Origin: Quercus robur
Lineage: Eukaryota > Streptophyta > Magnoliopsida > Fagales > Fagaceae
Direction of reading: 5' to 3'
Assembly (NCBI RefSeq): GCF_932294415.1
Contig: NC_065544.1
Span: 35,520,310 to 35,584,309 of the forward strand
Length of the DNA stretch: 64,000 nt
In this document: piece by piece, positions 26,001-33,669 of the stretch
Layout of the letters: each line of letters begins with the position of its first letter
Numbering within the stretch: the first letter of the stretch is position 1
The notes under the pieces: generated by a model
What the model saw: only the letters and a program-made list of their open reading frames with translations
Told to the model about the DNA's origin: nothing
Database searches by the model: none
Position numbers and translations under genes: made by a program

Positions 26001-27010
26001 TTTGAATCTCCTAAAAAATTCTAGGTTGAACTCAATTACCAAATTGTCCTTAATCCACAGAAGTTGCATAAGATATAGTTCTAACATTGGTTATGAAACT
26101 AACCATAATATTTAAAATAAAGATACCCAAATTAAAAGCTATTTGACACTAGACTTCTATTGATATGACCTTCAAAACCATAGGACTTCTGCTTCAATTG
26201 GAATCACATGTGGCCTCCATAAAGTAATCTTGACTAGACAAATTTGCGAAGTACCAACAAATTAATCTTCAATTCTTGCATCACTCCAGAGTCCAGACCA
26301 TATTAATTTTTGACAATTTAACTCTAGCTCTAGACTCCCTGTGACACAACCATGAAAGATATCAGACTTTTCTCCACTATCTCATTTGTGCTCCACATAA
26401 TAAAAGTCCAGAATGCCAGAACTGGGAGGTGAACACAGAGGCATTCCGAAACCAAAGCTTCAGTTTCATTTAGATTTCAGATTGATTCATGTATTTTTGT
26501 GAATTGTAATTTTGGCAGATGATTTTTGACATGGCCTTTAATATTTTATGTTGAGTTATGGCAGTGAAACTTTGATGTAATAAAACTTCACTGACTCTCA
26601 CTGCAGAAGTGGAGCATGGTAAACATTAGTTTGAACTCTATTTAGTGAGTGCAAAGTCAGGACATTGATATCATTGAAATTGTGTAACATAATGGTTTAA
26701 GTTTTTTGACAGCTTGTGCTTGGTGTAGATTTTGTACTATCAGTCAGTCATACTACCTTGCATTCTCAATCTGTTCTCTTGTTCTGTTTTTCCTCTTCAC
26801 ATTGGCAACTCTTTAAGAAGATATACAGTTTACCTTTGTATTGTCATGATTTTGAAGTATTTCTTTTCTCAATGCATTGAATGATTAAATGTGTTGCAGA
26901 AAGGACACCCTTCGGATTCTGCTGCCTATAGTGATCCAAGCATCATCAGCCAGAGGCTTCCTGTCACCATGCACAAGACCCAAAAGCTTAAAATTCCTGG
27001 TAATTTGTAA
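8585..27010 (+). CDS. TIP41L: TIP41-like protein, regulator in the TOR/PP2A pathway
   Basis: Eight exons join in frame to 290 codons plus stop: 8585-8724, 9205-9390, 9610-9700, 9962-10075, 10164-10223, 10323-10364, 10724-10852 and 26900-27010. Every intron starts GT and ends AG, and the phases fit. The product has the TIP41 family core: [57 protein letters not shown] and [18 protein letters not shown], then RMHCVFG. A length of 290 residues equals, as I recall, that of the Arabidopsis protein At4g34270, a widely used reference gene. In yeast Tip41 binds Tap42 and controls PP2A-type phosphatases below TOR; plant TIP41 is linked to TAP46 and TOR signalling. The start is the first ATG after a purine-rich leader. 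The oddity is the last intron (16,047 bp) filled with transposons; the last exon codes for only 36 residues. Confidence 0.96.
8725..9204 (+). other. TIP41-like intron 1
   Basis: The 480-bp intron begins GTCAGT and carries a (CT)n microsatellite at its start (about 8731-8753). Nothing else stands out. The later introns up to exon 7 are short and ordinary. Confidence 0.8.
11375..12240 (-). repeat. Inverted copy of an unnamed intron repeat
   Basis: Its reverse complement matches 15900-16740 in patches over several hundred bases: TTTCCTAGAAAAT, TGCCTCAATGC.AAAAC, TCCTTTGAGTAC, ATTTGGAGTTGTAAGGAAGAA and ACATGTGGGTCCCATAAAATA. The two could be the long inverted ends of one element of about 5 kb or two separate insertions. 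A stretch rich in GCCTTAGGCG-type motifs lies at 12050-12170. Confidence 0.55.
12685..13235 (-). mobile_element. LINE 3' fragment (zinc-binding C-terminus only)
   Basis: Minus-strand reading gives [20 protein letters not shown] and [20 protein letters not shown], the CCHC-like C-terminal region of plant L1-type ORF2, then FKDTTFW and LFDWS in another frame. The T-rich run at its low-coordinate end fits a poly(A) tail on the minus strand. It is heavily 5'-truncated and frame-shifted. Edges are approximate. Confidence 0.75.
13482..13583 (+). mobile_element. tRNA-derived SINE with target duplication
   Basis: It is flanked by TGAATTGGAAAG at 13470-13481 and 13584-13595 (12 bp, perfect). An A-box-like GTAGCTCAATTGAC and a B-box-like GGTTCAAATCCC lie at pol III promoter spacing, followed by a T run and a short A tail. 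Length about 102 bp. Confidence 0.82.
14056..14083. repeat. (CT)n microsatellite
   Basis: About fourteen CT units, with shorter CT runs nearby (13895 and 14018). Confidence 0.9.
14690..14819 (+). mobile_element. tRNA-derived SINE with target duplication
   Basis: It is flanked by AACTCTAGGCT at 14679-14689 and 14820-14830 (11 bp, perfect). The B-box-like GAGTTCAAGACCCATGAG and the tail GTGTGTAACTTATCAATTAAA match the SINE at 27734-27839, so both belong to one family. The A-box region reads CTCTAGCTCAAGAGGC. Confidence 0.8.
15061..16250 (+). repeat. Degenerate tandem repeat, units about 200-250 bp
   Basis: GTTCAAAGAATGACTAGG followed by a GAAATATTTG...GTTGCAAAAGAGATGAGAAG block occurs near 15172 and again near 15815. 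GTGCTTGCAGTGGGTTTAGGG near 16025 echoes GTGCTTATGGTGGGCTTAGGG near 15102. AACTGTGATAA occurs at 15738 and 15930. A LINE fragment (15281-15725) interrupts it. Exact unit borders not resolved. Confidence 0.55.
15281..15725 (+). mobile_element. LINE 3' fragment with target duplication
   Basis: It is flanked by AGTAATAGTAGC (15269-15280) and AGTAATAGCAGC (15726-15737), 12 bp with one mismatch. It encodes the end of ORF2 ([44 protein letters not shown]) and ends in TATCCAAAAAAA, like the other LINE tails here. It is an old, strongly 5'-truncated copy. Confidence 0.82.
15900..16740 (+). repeat. Unnamed intron repeat, partner of the inverted copy at 11375-12240
   Basis: It shares GGATTTCCTAGAAAAT, GCCTCAATGCTCAAAACGCTC and CACATGGGCCGCATAAAATAA with the reverse complement of 11375-12240. 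A third, direct copy lies at 26000-26290. No coding content recognised. Confidence 0.5.
16730..16801. repeat. Perfect 36-bp tandem duplication
   Basis: A unit starting AAATTATCTACTAATCAACT and ending TTATTTTAGC occurs twice in a row. Confidence 0.9.
16910..19480 (-). pseudogene. LINE A ORF2: reverse transcriptase and C-terminal zinc region (broken)
   Basis: The minus-strand frames give [72 protein letters not shown] and [14 protein letters not shown]. The RT catalytic box reads FAND instead of FADD, and the [10 protein letters not shown] motif is altered to [10 protein letters not shown], so the enzyme would be dead even without the frameshifts. The C-terminus ([20 protein letters not shown]) lies at 16910-17185. 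A stop separates the 19237-19476 part from the RT part. It is clearly the same family as LINE B. Confidence 0.88.
19788..21881 (+). pseudogene. LINE B ORF1 (nucleic-acid-binding protein, frame-shifted)
   Basis: The first ATG after the leader is at 19788. The N-terminal part ([52 protein letters not shown]) resembles the DUF4283-like N-terminus of plant LINE ORF1. A frameshift near 20095-20110 moves the frame to a serine/proline-rich middle (to 21325). A second shift near 21310 leads to the C-terminus ([20 protein letters not shown] ... [14 protein letters not shown]), ending at 21881. In the family ORF1 binds the element RNA. This copy cannot make it whole. Confidence 0.72.
21929..25574 (+). 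pseudogene. LINE B ORF2: endonuclease, reverse transcriptase, zinc region; one frameshift
   Basis: The ATG at 21929 opens an APE-type endonuclease: [52 protein letters not shown] and [14 protein letters not shown] follows with [35 protein letters not shown] and [14 protein letters not shown], an intact active site. The C-terminal zinc region reads [20 protein letters not shown] single one-base shift near 23488-23500, just after RPISLVG, splits the frame; it resumes at [13 protein letters not shown]. The protein would nick target DNA and copy the element RNA there. It is otherwise well preserved, so this is a young copy. Confidence 0.92.
26000..26290 (+). repeat. Third copy of the unnamed intron repeat
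   Basis: It shares CTTAATCCACAGAAGTTGCA, CATGTGGCCTCCATAAAGTA and GCGAAGTACCAACAAATTAA with 16480-16710 at moderate identity. It lies immediately after the LINE A target site and may be what LINE A inserted beside. The rest of the intron to 26899 shows nothing. Confidence 0.5.
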
Positions 27011-27289
27011 GGTGATAATTGTCTTCATACAAAGAGGACTCAATTGTTTCCTTTGTGGTGGTTGTAGAGAATTTAAACATCCTAAACTCTGATACATATT
27101 CTTGTTGCTTATTCTCTCATGCTTTATTTATTTATTGTTATGTTCACCAAATTTACACAAATTATGGCTTGTGAAATTTTACTGTGATGTTTATACCATA
27201 GCTTCAATGAAAAATTTGGGGAGCAAAAGCAAAAGCAATGCAATATGAGTTGATAATGCTTATGTATGTTTCAACTTCTACGTGGAAAT

Positions 27290-27406
27290 TTAACCTCAAG
27301 GGGTAGCGCATTGGTTGGGGACCATACCTCATGATGAATTCACTAGTTCAAATCTGCCCTTCCCCCTCCCACTGGTGCCAAACTTGCTTATCAAAAAAAA
27401 AAATCC
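27290..27406 (+). mobile_element. tRNA-derived SINE in the TIP41-like 3' flank
   Basis: It is flanked by ACGTGGAAAT (27280-27289) and ACATGGAAAT (27407-27416), 10 bp with one difference. It has an A-box-like GGGTAGCGCATTGG, a B-box-like AGTTCAAATCTG and an A tail after GCTTATC. It is a different family from the SINE at 27734. Confidence 0.75.
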
Positions 27407-27733
27407 ACATGGAAATGCCTTTGGTTTGTGTACATGACACCCAAGATGATGAAACGCAAATTGCTGAAATCTAAGCCCCCGCACTGCCAATTTAGAAAAT
27501 TTGCTATGTGTCATCTTGTCTTGTAGTTCAAAGATCCCTGAAATTTGTCAGGAGCTCAATTTTATATGAAGAAAGTAGCTAGAGACGAATACATTGTATT
27601 TAGACTTCGTAACTGAGAGTGTGCATATTTGCCGGTGCATTTAAGTAAACCATGTGCGCATTTTTTAACCAAAATTAAGTTGTTCGATCTGATAGATAAA
27701 ATTTATTCCACGGGATTATCAGTCATAATCTTA

Positions 27734-27839
27734 CCAGTGAGTGCTCCAGCTCAACTAGAATCTCCTCCGCTTGTAAGTGTTTTTTGGGGGGTCGTTGGTT
27801 CAAGACCCATGACCCGTGTGTATAACTTACTAATAAAAA
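27734..27839 (+). mobile_element. tRNA-derived SINE with 19-bp target duplication
   Basis: A perfect 19-bp repeat (27715-27733 and 27840-27858) starting ATTATCAGTC flanks it. Internal boxes are CCAGCTCAACTAG and GGTTCAAGACCCATGAC, and the tail is GTGTGTATAACTTACTAAT. It is the same family as 14690-14819. The perfect long duplication points to a recent insertion. Confidence 0.85.
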
Positions 27840-27856
27840 ATTATCAGTCATAATCT

Positions 27857-28110
27857 TAGGACAAGATATGTACTGAATTCTTCCTTCTTAATTTTCTAAT
27901 TGTCTTTTTCTCTACTTAGTACACCTTGTAGGCTAAGTTAGGACAAGATATGTACTGAATTCTTTATTTTCTAATAATCTTTTTCTCTACTTAGTACATC
28001 TTGTAGGCTGAGGACAAGATATGTACTGAATTCTTTCTTTCGTAATCATCTATTTCTCCACTTAGTACAACTTATTGGTGGAGTTAGGACAAGATGTGTA
28101 CTTTGTTCGT
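27857..28110. repeat. Minisatellite, about 70-82-bp unit, four partial copies
   Basis: AGGACAAGATATGTACTGAA starts near 27858, 27940 and 28012, and a diverged copy starts near 28087. Each is followed by TCTTTTTCTC.ACTTAGTACA.CTTGTAGG. It lies between the convergent TIP41-like and zinc-finger genes. Confidence 0.85.
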
Positions 28111-28624
28111 AGATCTTGTAACATTATTATTATTATCAGGAAAGCTGACTTTTTGCTAATTATTTGGATTTTTTCCCACTTCATCAGAAATGCACAGCGT
28201 CACCAATATGAATTGTAGAGTTGGTAATACTGATCACCTTAGGTACTTTATTACATTTGAATCATTATCACCATAATGCTGTTTGAACATATATATATTA
28301 AAAAAAAAAAAAAAAAAAACTAGAAAATTGATAATTAGGATTCGCACTTTCTAAAAACCTTTGTAATGTGTACTGCACCAGGAATTATTTTAGGCATCAA
28401 CAACGTGGGATAACTTAGGGTTGCTTGTGCTACAACCAGCATAAGTGGTAGGAAATTCTTGGTTATTCTTCTAGTTTCATTAGGCAGAACCACCAACCAG
28501 TATTTGAACTTTGAACTTTGGATCCTACCTTGGTTAGTTTCTGTACTTGATGGATGAAGAAAATCAAAAGCCGTTCCAACAGAAAAGAGTGGAAAATAAA
28601 CCAAACTGAGGTAGGATGTATGGG
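28111..28624. other. Intergenic, 3' side of the zinc-finger gene
   Basis: It contains an (AT)n/A-run near 28290-28319 and probably the 3' UTR of the minus-strand zinc-finger gene. I see nothing else. Confidence 0.5.
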
Positions 28625-29200
28625 TCAGAGCCGCAGATTTAAGTCAAGCTTCTGTGGCTCTGATGGTGGCTCTGGTAATTGCGAATCCAAACGAAAGCTG
28701 CCCGGCCACATCGAATCCATTGCATCCTCCAGTGTGAAGGGCATCCATGCCATTCCAAAACCTGTGTTGGTGTCATTAAATCTTGCTTCAATTGTAGTTA
28801 CATCTCTGCTTGGCTTTTGCACAAGTGAATGGGGCCGAATGCCAAGGGATCGTGACATGGGAGCGCTGATAGGCAATCCCATCATCGCCATCATCCTATG
28901 AGACTGGTATCTTCTGGCTGCACCTCTTTCCCTCTTGTGAGCATTCTGATGGCCCCCTAATGCTTGTGAACTAAAGAACTTTCTCATGCAGAAGTTGCAT
29001 GAAAAAACCTTGGTAGGAGTTTTTGGTTGTGGTTCAGAGTCTCCTGCTGTTGAGAGCAAATTCCTCCCTAGGCTCAGGTTCAGCCACTCTCCTGGATTAT
29101 TATCTTCAGTTCCATTGTTGTTGTCATCATCATCGATCACTATTTCACTCTGCCGTTTTTGTGCTCTTACTTCAGTTGCTTCTTCTTCCTGAAAGATCAT
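28625..29200 (-). CDS. Single C2H2 (QALGGH) zinc-finger protein with EAR motifs
   Basis: An intronless frame of 191 aa starts at the ATG at 29200 (MIFQEEEATEV). A longer frame reaching 29287 lacks an ATG there. One plant-type finger lies at about residues 66-86: FSCNFCMRKFFSSQALGGHQ, then NAHKRE. The invariant QALGGH is present. The C-terminus KLDLNLRL is a DLNxxL/LxLxL EAR repression motif, and an N-terminal LNLSLG is a second LxLxL box. An acidic run (DDDDNNN) lies between. This layout is that of the ZFP1/ZFP3/ZFP4/ZFP7 group: nuclear DNA-binding repressors, several tied to hormone response and trichome or seed traits. The exact orthologue is not assignable by eye. It reads toward the TIP41-like gene. 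Confidence 0.9.
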   Translation of the reverse strand: MIFQEEEATEVRAQKRQSEIVIDDDDNNNGTEDNNPGEWLNLSLGRNLLSTAGDSEPQPKTPTKVFSCNFCMRKFFSSQALGGHQNAHKRERGAARRYQSHRMMAMMGLPISAPMSRSLGIRPHSLVQKPSRDVTTIEARFNDTNTGFGMAWMPFTLEDAMDSMWPGSFRLDSQLPEPPSEPQKLDLNLRL

Positions 29201-29989
29201 GTCTCCAGACTCTCCAATTTCAATTAGGTGACAGGTGATGGAATGAATAGAGAGGCTTTGTGGATTGGTTATGATTGAACTCTTCAAAGAATTAGATCAA
29301 AGAAGAAGAGAGTAAATAAGTGGGGAGAGGTATCAGACTGTATGGGAAGTGAGATTGGAGGGTTTTATTTTATTTTATCTTATCTCCATTCAGTGACCCC
29401 ACCAAGTGATGCTTGGTGCTTCAGGGGACATTGCTTATGTCATCTTTACTGTTCTTCTATAGCTTTGGATTCCCCACTTTCATTTTTTGCCTTTCTTTTT
29501 CTGTCCTCAAATCGCTATAACTTTACATGGTTCTCTTTATAGTAACAAAAGAAATTCAAGGTTGACAATGATGAAACAAATCCTCGTTAGTCAAAACCAT
29601 AATCTTACCAATTTATTTGAACTGCCTGCCATGAGTGCTTCTTACCCACGAAGCAAACAGTTCAATTGGCTGAACTCTTGTGCATGGTGCTTGTTGATTT
29701 TGGTAATTTCTGAAACCATAGGATCAACCCAGGTGCTTGAAGGCTGAAATTTTTTGACAGAGGAAACTGTTTATGGCTCTAGAAGAGCTGATTGTTTGGT
29801 TGATAAACCCAAATCACTAGATTGTGGAGCATGAAGTGATGCAGGGGCAAGCTACTTTTACTGGATGTATTGGAGCACCAACTGCTTCTGAATTTTACAT
29901 TTTCAATTTTGTTATGTAATTCTTCCCCTTAGCGTATCAATAGTTGATTAGTGACGGAAGAGATTTAGTCAAGTATTCTAGTGCATCGC
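29201..29989 (-). promoter_or_regulatory. Upstream region and leader of the zinc-finger gene
   Basis: A CT-rich leader (read on minus: CTCTCCCCACTTATTTACTC) lies at 29290-29345. AAAATAAAATAAAACC near 29358-29375 is AT-rich but not a clear TATA box. No other gene seen. Confidence 0.4.
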
Positions 29990-30054
29990 AATAATAGGAC
30001 TTGGCTTGAGTCTGGTGCATCCAATGCACTTAACTCAAGCCAAGTCCTATTATT
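29990..30054. other. Perfect hairpin with 22-bp arms, miRNA-like or mini-foldback
   Basis: The arms at 29990-30011 and 30033-30054 are exact reverse complements. The arm core is AGGACTTGGCTTGAGT. The 21-nt loop itself can form GTGCAT/ATGCAC. It could be a transcribed small-RNA precursor or a tiny foldback transposon. No protein is encoded. Confidence 0.6.
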
Positions 30055-30594
30055 TGGTACTCATTTTAATCAGGTGGAATAGAGCCCATATACATTGTCC
30101 CTTCCACAGAGAGCATGAATAATTCACGGGCCAGAATGGTGAGAGTAGGTATGAAATAATATAAAGATGGCACCCACCAGAAAAGAGGTTTGTCCTGATC
30201 AGAGAAGTGAGTGAATGATAAGTTTCTGTCTGGCCTAAAAAAAGTAAAAGTTTATGATGAGCTTTAATTTACTGAATGCAGCTATTGTAGTAACTAGTGG
30301 GTAGTAGCAACTGGTAAAGATTAGTTAGATTAGTAAATGGCGTATTGATTTGATTTGTTGTTGGGTGTAATGGGTCCCTGAAATTTGCCAATAATGGTGA
30401 TAAAAAGTAAACCAAATGGGCTGGTTTGTTCCCATTTTGATGTAGTGTTTTCTTTTGAGCAGGTGTATTACGTGCGTGTCCCCATGCTGGGGATTGTTGA
30501 TGTTTCTAACTTTCATTTCAATGTACATTAGGAGATGTGCACTAAGCCACTTGTACTTTCTTCTCCAAGTCTTTAAGTTCAGTTTCCCATAAAG

Positions 30595-30632
<38 letters not shown>

Positions 30633-32885
30633 ATACACACCCACACAAAAGACGACATAAAGATAAATAATACCCCCAATCAATGAATGAAGTTTCAGAT
30701 TTTTTTCGAAGTACACAAATTTAGTCGCATTGTGTTTGGTTGTCCGTTGCTACTGTTACAACTTTCTTAAAAGGCTAAAAGTGGCAGCCCTTCTTGAGCT
30801 AATCTCAATACTGCTAATATTGGTGTTAGAAGAAAATTGGAAGTTGATTGATTTGAAATATTTTTTTTGATATTAAATAGTTTGATTAAGTTTTTGGTTA
30901 ACTGGATTGCATTAATAACTAGATAATCGAGTTGTATAAATTACAGACATGGGCCTATATTATTAGGCCTAAATTTATGAACTCTCTTTTGCAAATTTAG
31001 TTTATCCAAATATCTACTTCTAACAAATCAAAATCTATCTAAGATTCCTCTCTTCACGCATACAACTTCATAGATTCTCAACCTTCACTTTTAATCAAGA
31101 GTTGTGTAGCTTAATGAAATTTCCAGTTTCCCTTCACAAAAAGAAACAAAGGTTCAAATTTCTCTCCATATTGTTGTAACTGTAAGTGTCAAATTTTTTT
31201 ATTAAAAAAAAAAAAAACCCTTTCCGCTTTATTTGGCTTTTGCAAGATTATAATTTGAGTACATACTAAGTAGGCCTCTATAATCAATATGCAATAATTT
31301 TAATTGGATAATGGGAGATCATTATCATTTGAGAAGCAATAAAGGAAGATAAAATTAAAATTGTTGTCACTTGTCACTGAAAGAATGTTTGACCTACAAG
31401 CTTTTAATGGATACCTTACAATTGATAATACGCAAATTGAACGAAATTCATGGTGCTGATGCCAGATGGCTAAGATAAAGCATTTTTTTTTATTTTATAA
31501 TGATAATGACATTGGTGCAAGTGGTGGAGTGAAATTATCCAAAGTCCAAACACTTTTGGAGTGCACCAATGTTTCTAAACTCTAGTTCACAGTAGTTCTC
31601 ATAGAAGAACAATTGAGATAAGGCTAAGGGTATACCAATACAACTCTATAAAGCAAAAGGCTATATATTATTGGTTGCAGATGCAATCATCATTTTAGAT
31701 TAGATAAAATTCTTTGAGTTGCAATGCAAATAGTATTGTTGTTCAAATTCTTCATTTCCAATATTGTGTTATAGAAAAGAAGTTAAACTGCATAATTATC
31801 CTTAACCTTTAATTTTTGTTTCAAAATTATACTTACTTCAAAATGTTTAAAAAACATCCTTACTATCTTCTAAAGGATAAAAAATAGTAATTATTTAGCA
31901 AACATTTATGAAACCAATGTCACTTCACTTTGATGACACTGAGCTTATGACATGATATGAATTCTGTTTTTATGTCAAAATTTTCTATGAATTAGACAAT
32001 TATAAAGATATTTTTTAAAATAACTTTAAAAGCATAAAGACTTAAAGATTGAGATACAAATATGCAATAGTCAACAATCCTTTCACATTCAGGTGAGAGA
32101 CATTTTTCTCTGTAGAGTTATGAAACAGAGTCAAATCCCATGGATTTTTTAGTTCATGAGTGTTTTTGAAGGACCACTTGTGAGAAAAGAATTCGACAAA
32201 GTTTTTTTACCAACTTTTTTTCCTGGGATATGTTTCTCCAAATAGTTGCATATGTACAATGAACAAGTTGCAAGTTGCATTTAGCCCCACACCACTGTCC
32301 CTTATGGAAGTATGAACTCAACTCCAATGTTGACTGAACAATCCCCCCTATGTTTTATTCTTGAGAACCGACCTTAAAGCCATATAATTCAATCATCTTT
32401 CAAGAGAAGTAATGGCGAAGAAGAGCACCACCATAATTATAAGGTCTCTAGTTCTCTATGGCATTGTTGGCGAATAAGAAACCTTAACAAAAAAAGACAC
32501 CACTATCAAAGGTTCAGGAGGTATCATGAGAAAAAAAAAGGTGCTGCCAGGAAAATTCCAAGTAAGAGAGGAAAAAAATATACATATTGGATTGGTAGTA
32601 TATGAAAGAATGATGAAACGTGATTCACGGGAGGTGACATACTGACACTATATCTTTATTTTTGCCTAACATTGATTTTTACAAATCTAAATCAAACAAA
32701 CTTTTTTATTTTGAGATTTCATGTTTGAATATAAGTTAAAAGACTTTGCAAGAATCCAGACAACAAAATATGCCTTGAGAAAGAAAATGATACTGAGCTG
32801 AACTGCTTTTGTCCTAGTAACATTAAAGCAATATATGAACAAAAGCAACCAATCAAGTATTGCACATTATTACTGTCACTTATTT
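30055..32885. other. Gene-poor AT-rich spacer
   Basis: It contains a (TC)n run at 30599-30631 and several A/T runs. 31785-32075 shows weak inverted similarity between its ends (GCATAATTATCCTTAACCTT and the complement of its right side), perhaps an old foldback element. No gene recognised. Confidence 0.5.
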
Positions 32886-33174
32886 AGGGTAAATTGCAAA
32901 GAACATTGCTTTATCCTAAACTATGAGTTTCTAAAATCATACTTTAACTTACACCCAAACTCATTTTTTTTTGTTTCAAGTGAAACATCGTCGTTTTGGG
33001 AGATTGATTTGGCAACCAAAAAAAAGAAAACATACACAGACACACATCAGCATGCCAGCGTGTCACTTAACATCCAAAACTTACGGAGGATAGGGTTTTG
33101 CTAACGAAATCAAACTTAAAAGTGTAAAATCCAAACAACCTCAAACTTTAGAGTGTACTTTGCAATTTACCCTT
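32886..33174. mobile_element. Short TIR element (AGGGTAAATTGCAA type)
   Basis: The ends AGGGTAAATTGCAAAGAACA and, reversed, AGGGTAAATTGCAAAGTACA match in 19 of 20 bases. A possible short TTATTT duplication flanks it. The 289 bp have no coding content. Confidence 0.72.
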
Positions 33175-33494
33175 TTATTTATTAAGTAGCCATATTATTT
33201 GTGGTCTCTTTCCCTTCACAAGTCAAGTATAGGGCAAGACTTGGGTAGTTGGGTATACTAAACTTGTGCACTAGTACTGATAGGACATTGCCATATGATT
33301 AGTGTTGGACACGTAACATCCTATTTAATGGTGGAGCTACACATATGAGAGGGGGGTGGGGGAGGTAGTCCAATGTTGCTCTTAAAAAAGTAATTGGTGT
33401 AATAGTTATAGAGACATAACTTTAGTTTTCTTCATTTTATTTTTTATTGTAAAATGTGCTCTTATATGTTTATATATATATATATATATATATA

Positions 33495-33669
33495 AAGTTT
33501 GGCACCAAATATGTTTAAATTTATCTTTTTCAACCCATTATGTGACAATTAAACAAGTCATTGACTCATCAAAACAAAATTGTGACTAAAACTACACACG
33601 AAATGTCTCTTTAATTGCCACATAATGGGTTAGAGCAAGATAGTTTCAAATATGTTTGGAACCAAACTT
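33495..33669. mobile_element. Foldback MITE, 175 bp
   Basis: AAGTTTGGCACCAAATATGT at the left pairs with AAGTTTGGTTCCAAACATAT from the right end. Both arms go on through AACCCATTATGTG.CAATTAA, so nearly the whole element is one hairpin. An AT-dinucleotide run abuts it on the left. Confidence 0.75.

Larger units (their letters stand above)
10853..26899 (+). other. TIP41-like intron 7, 16 kb transposon-filled
   Basis: The donor is GTAAGTTTTT and the acceptor TGTGTTGCAG. Inside lie two LINE 3' fragments, two SINEs, a 5'-truncated LINE interrupted by a second near-complete LINE, and at least three copies of an unnamed repeat, one inverted. The remaining host intron is a small fraction. Every exon on both sides stays intact. 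Confidence 0.9.

Noticed and set aside
27857..28110. CRISPR-like array
   Set aside because: Spacing is irregular, units are long and nearly contiguous, and the DNA is plant nuclear; it is a minisatellite.
28625..29287. 220-aa version of the zinc-finger protein
   Set aside because: The codon at 29287 is TTG, not ATG; the first ATG in frame is at 29200.
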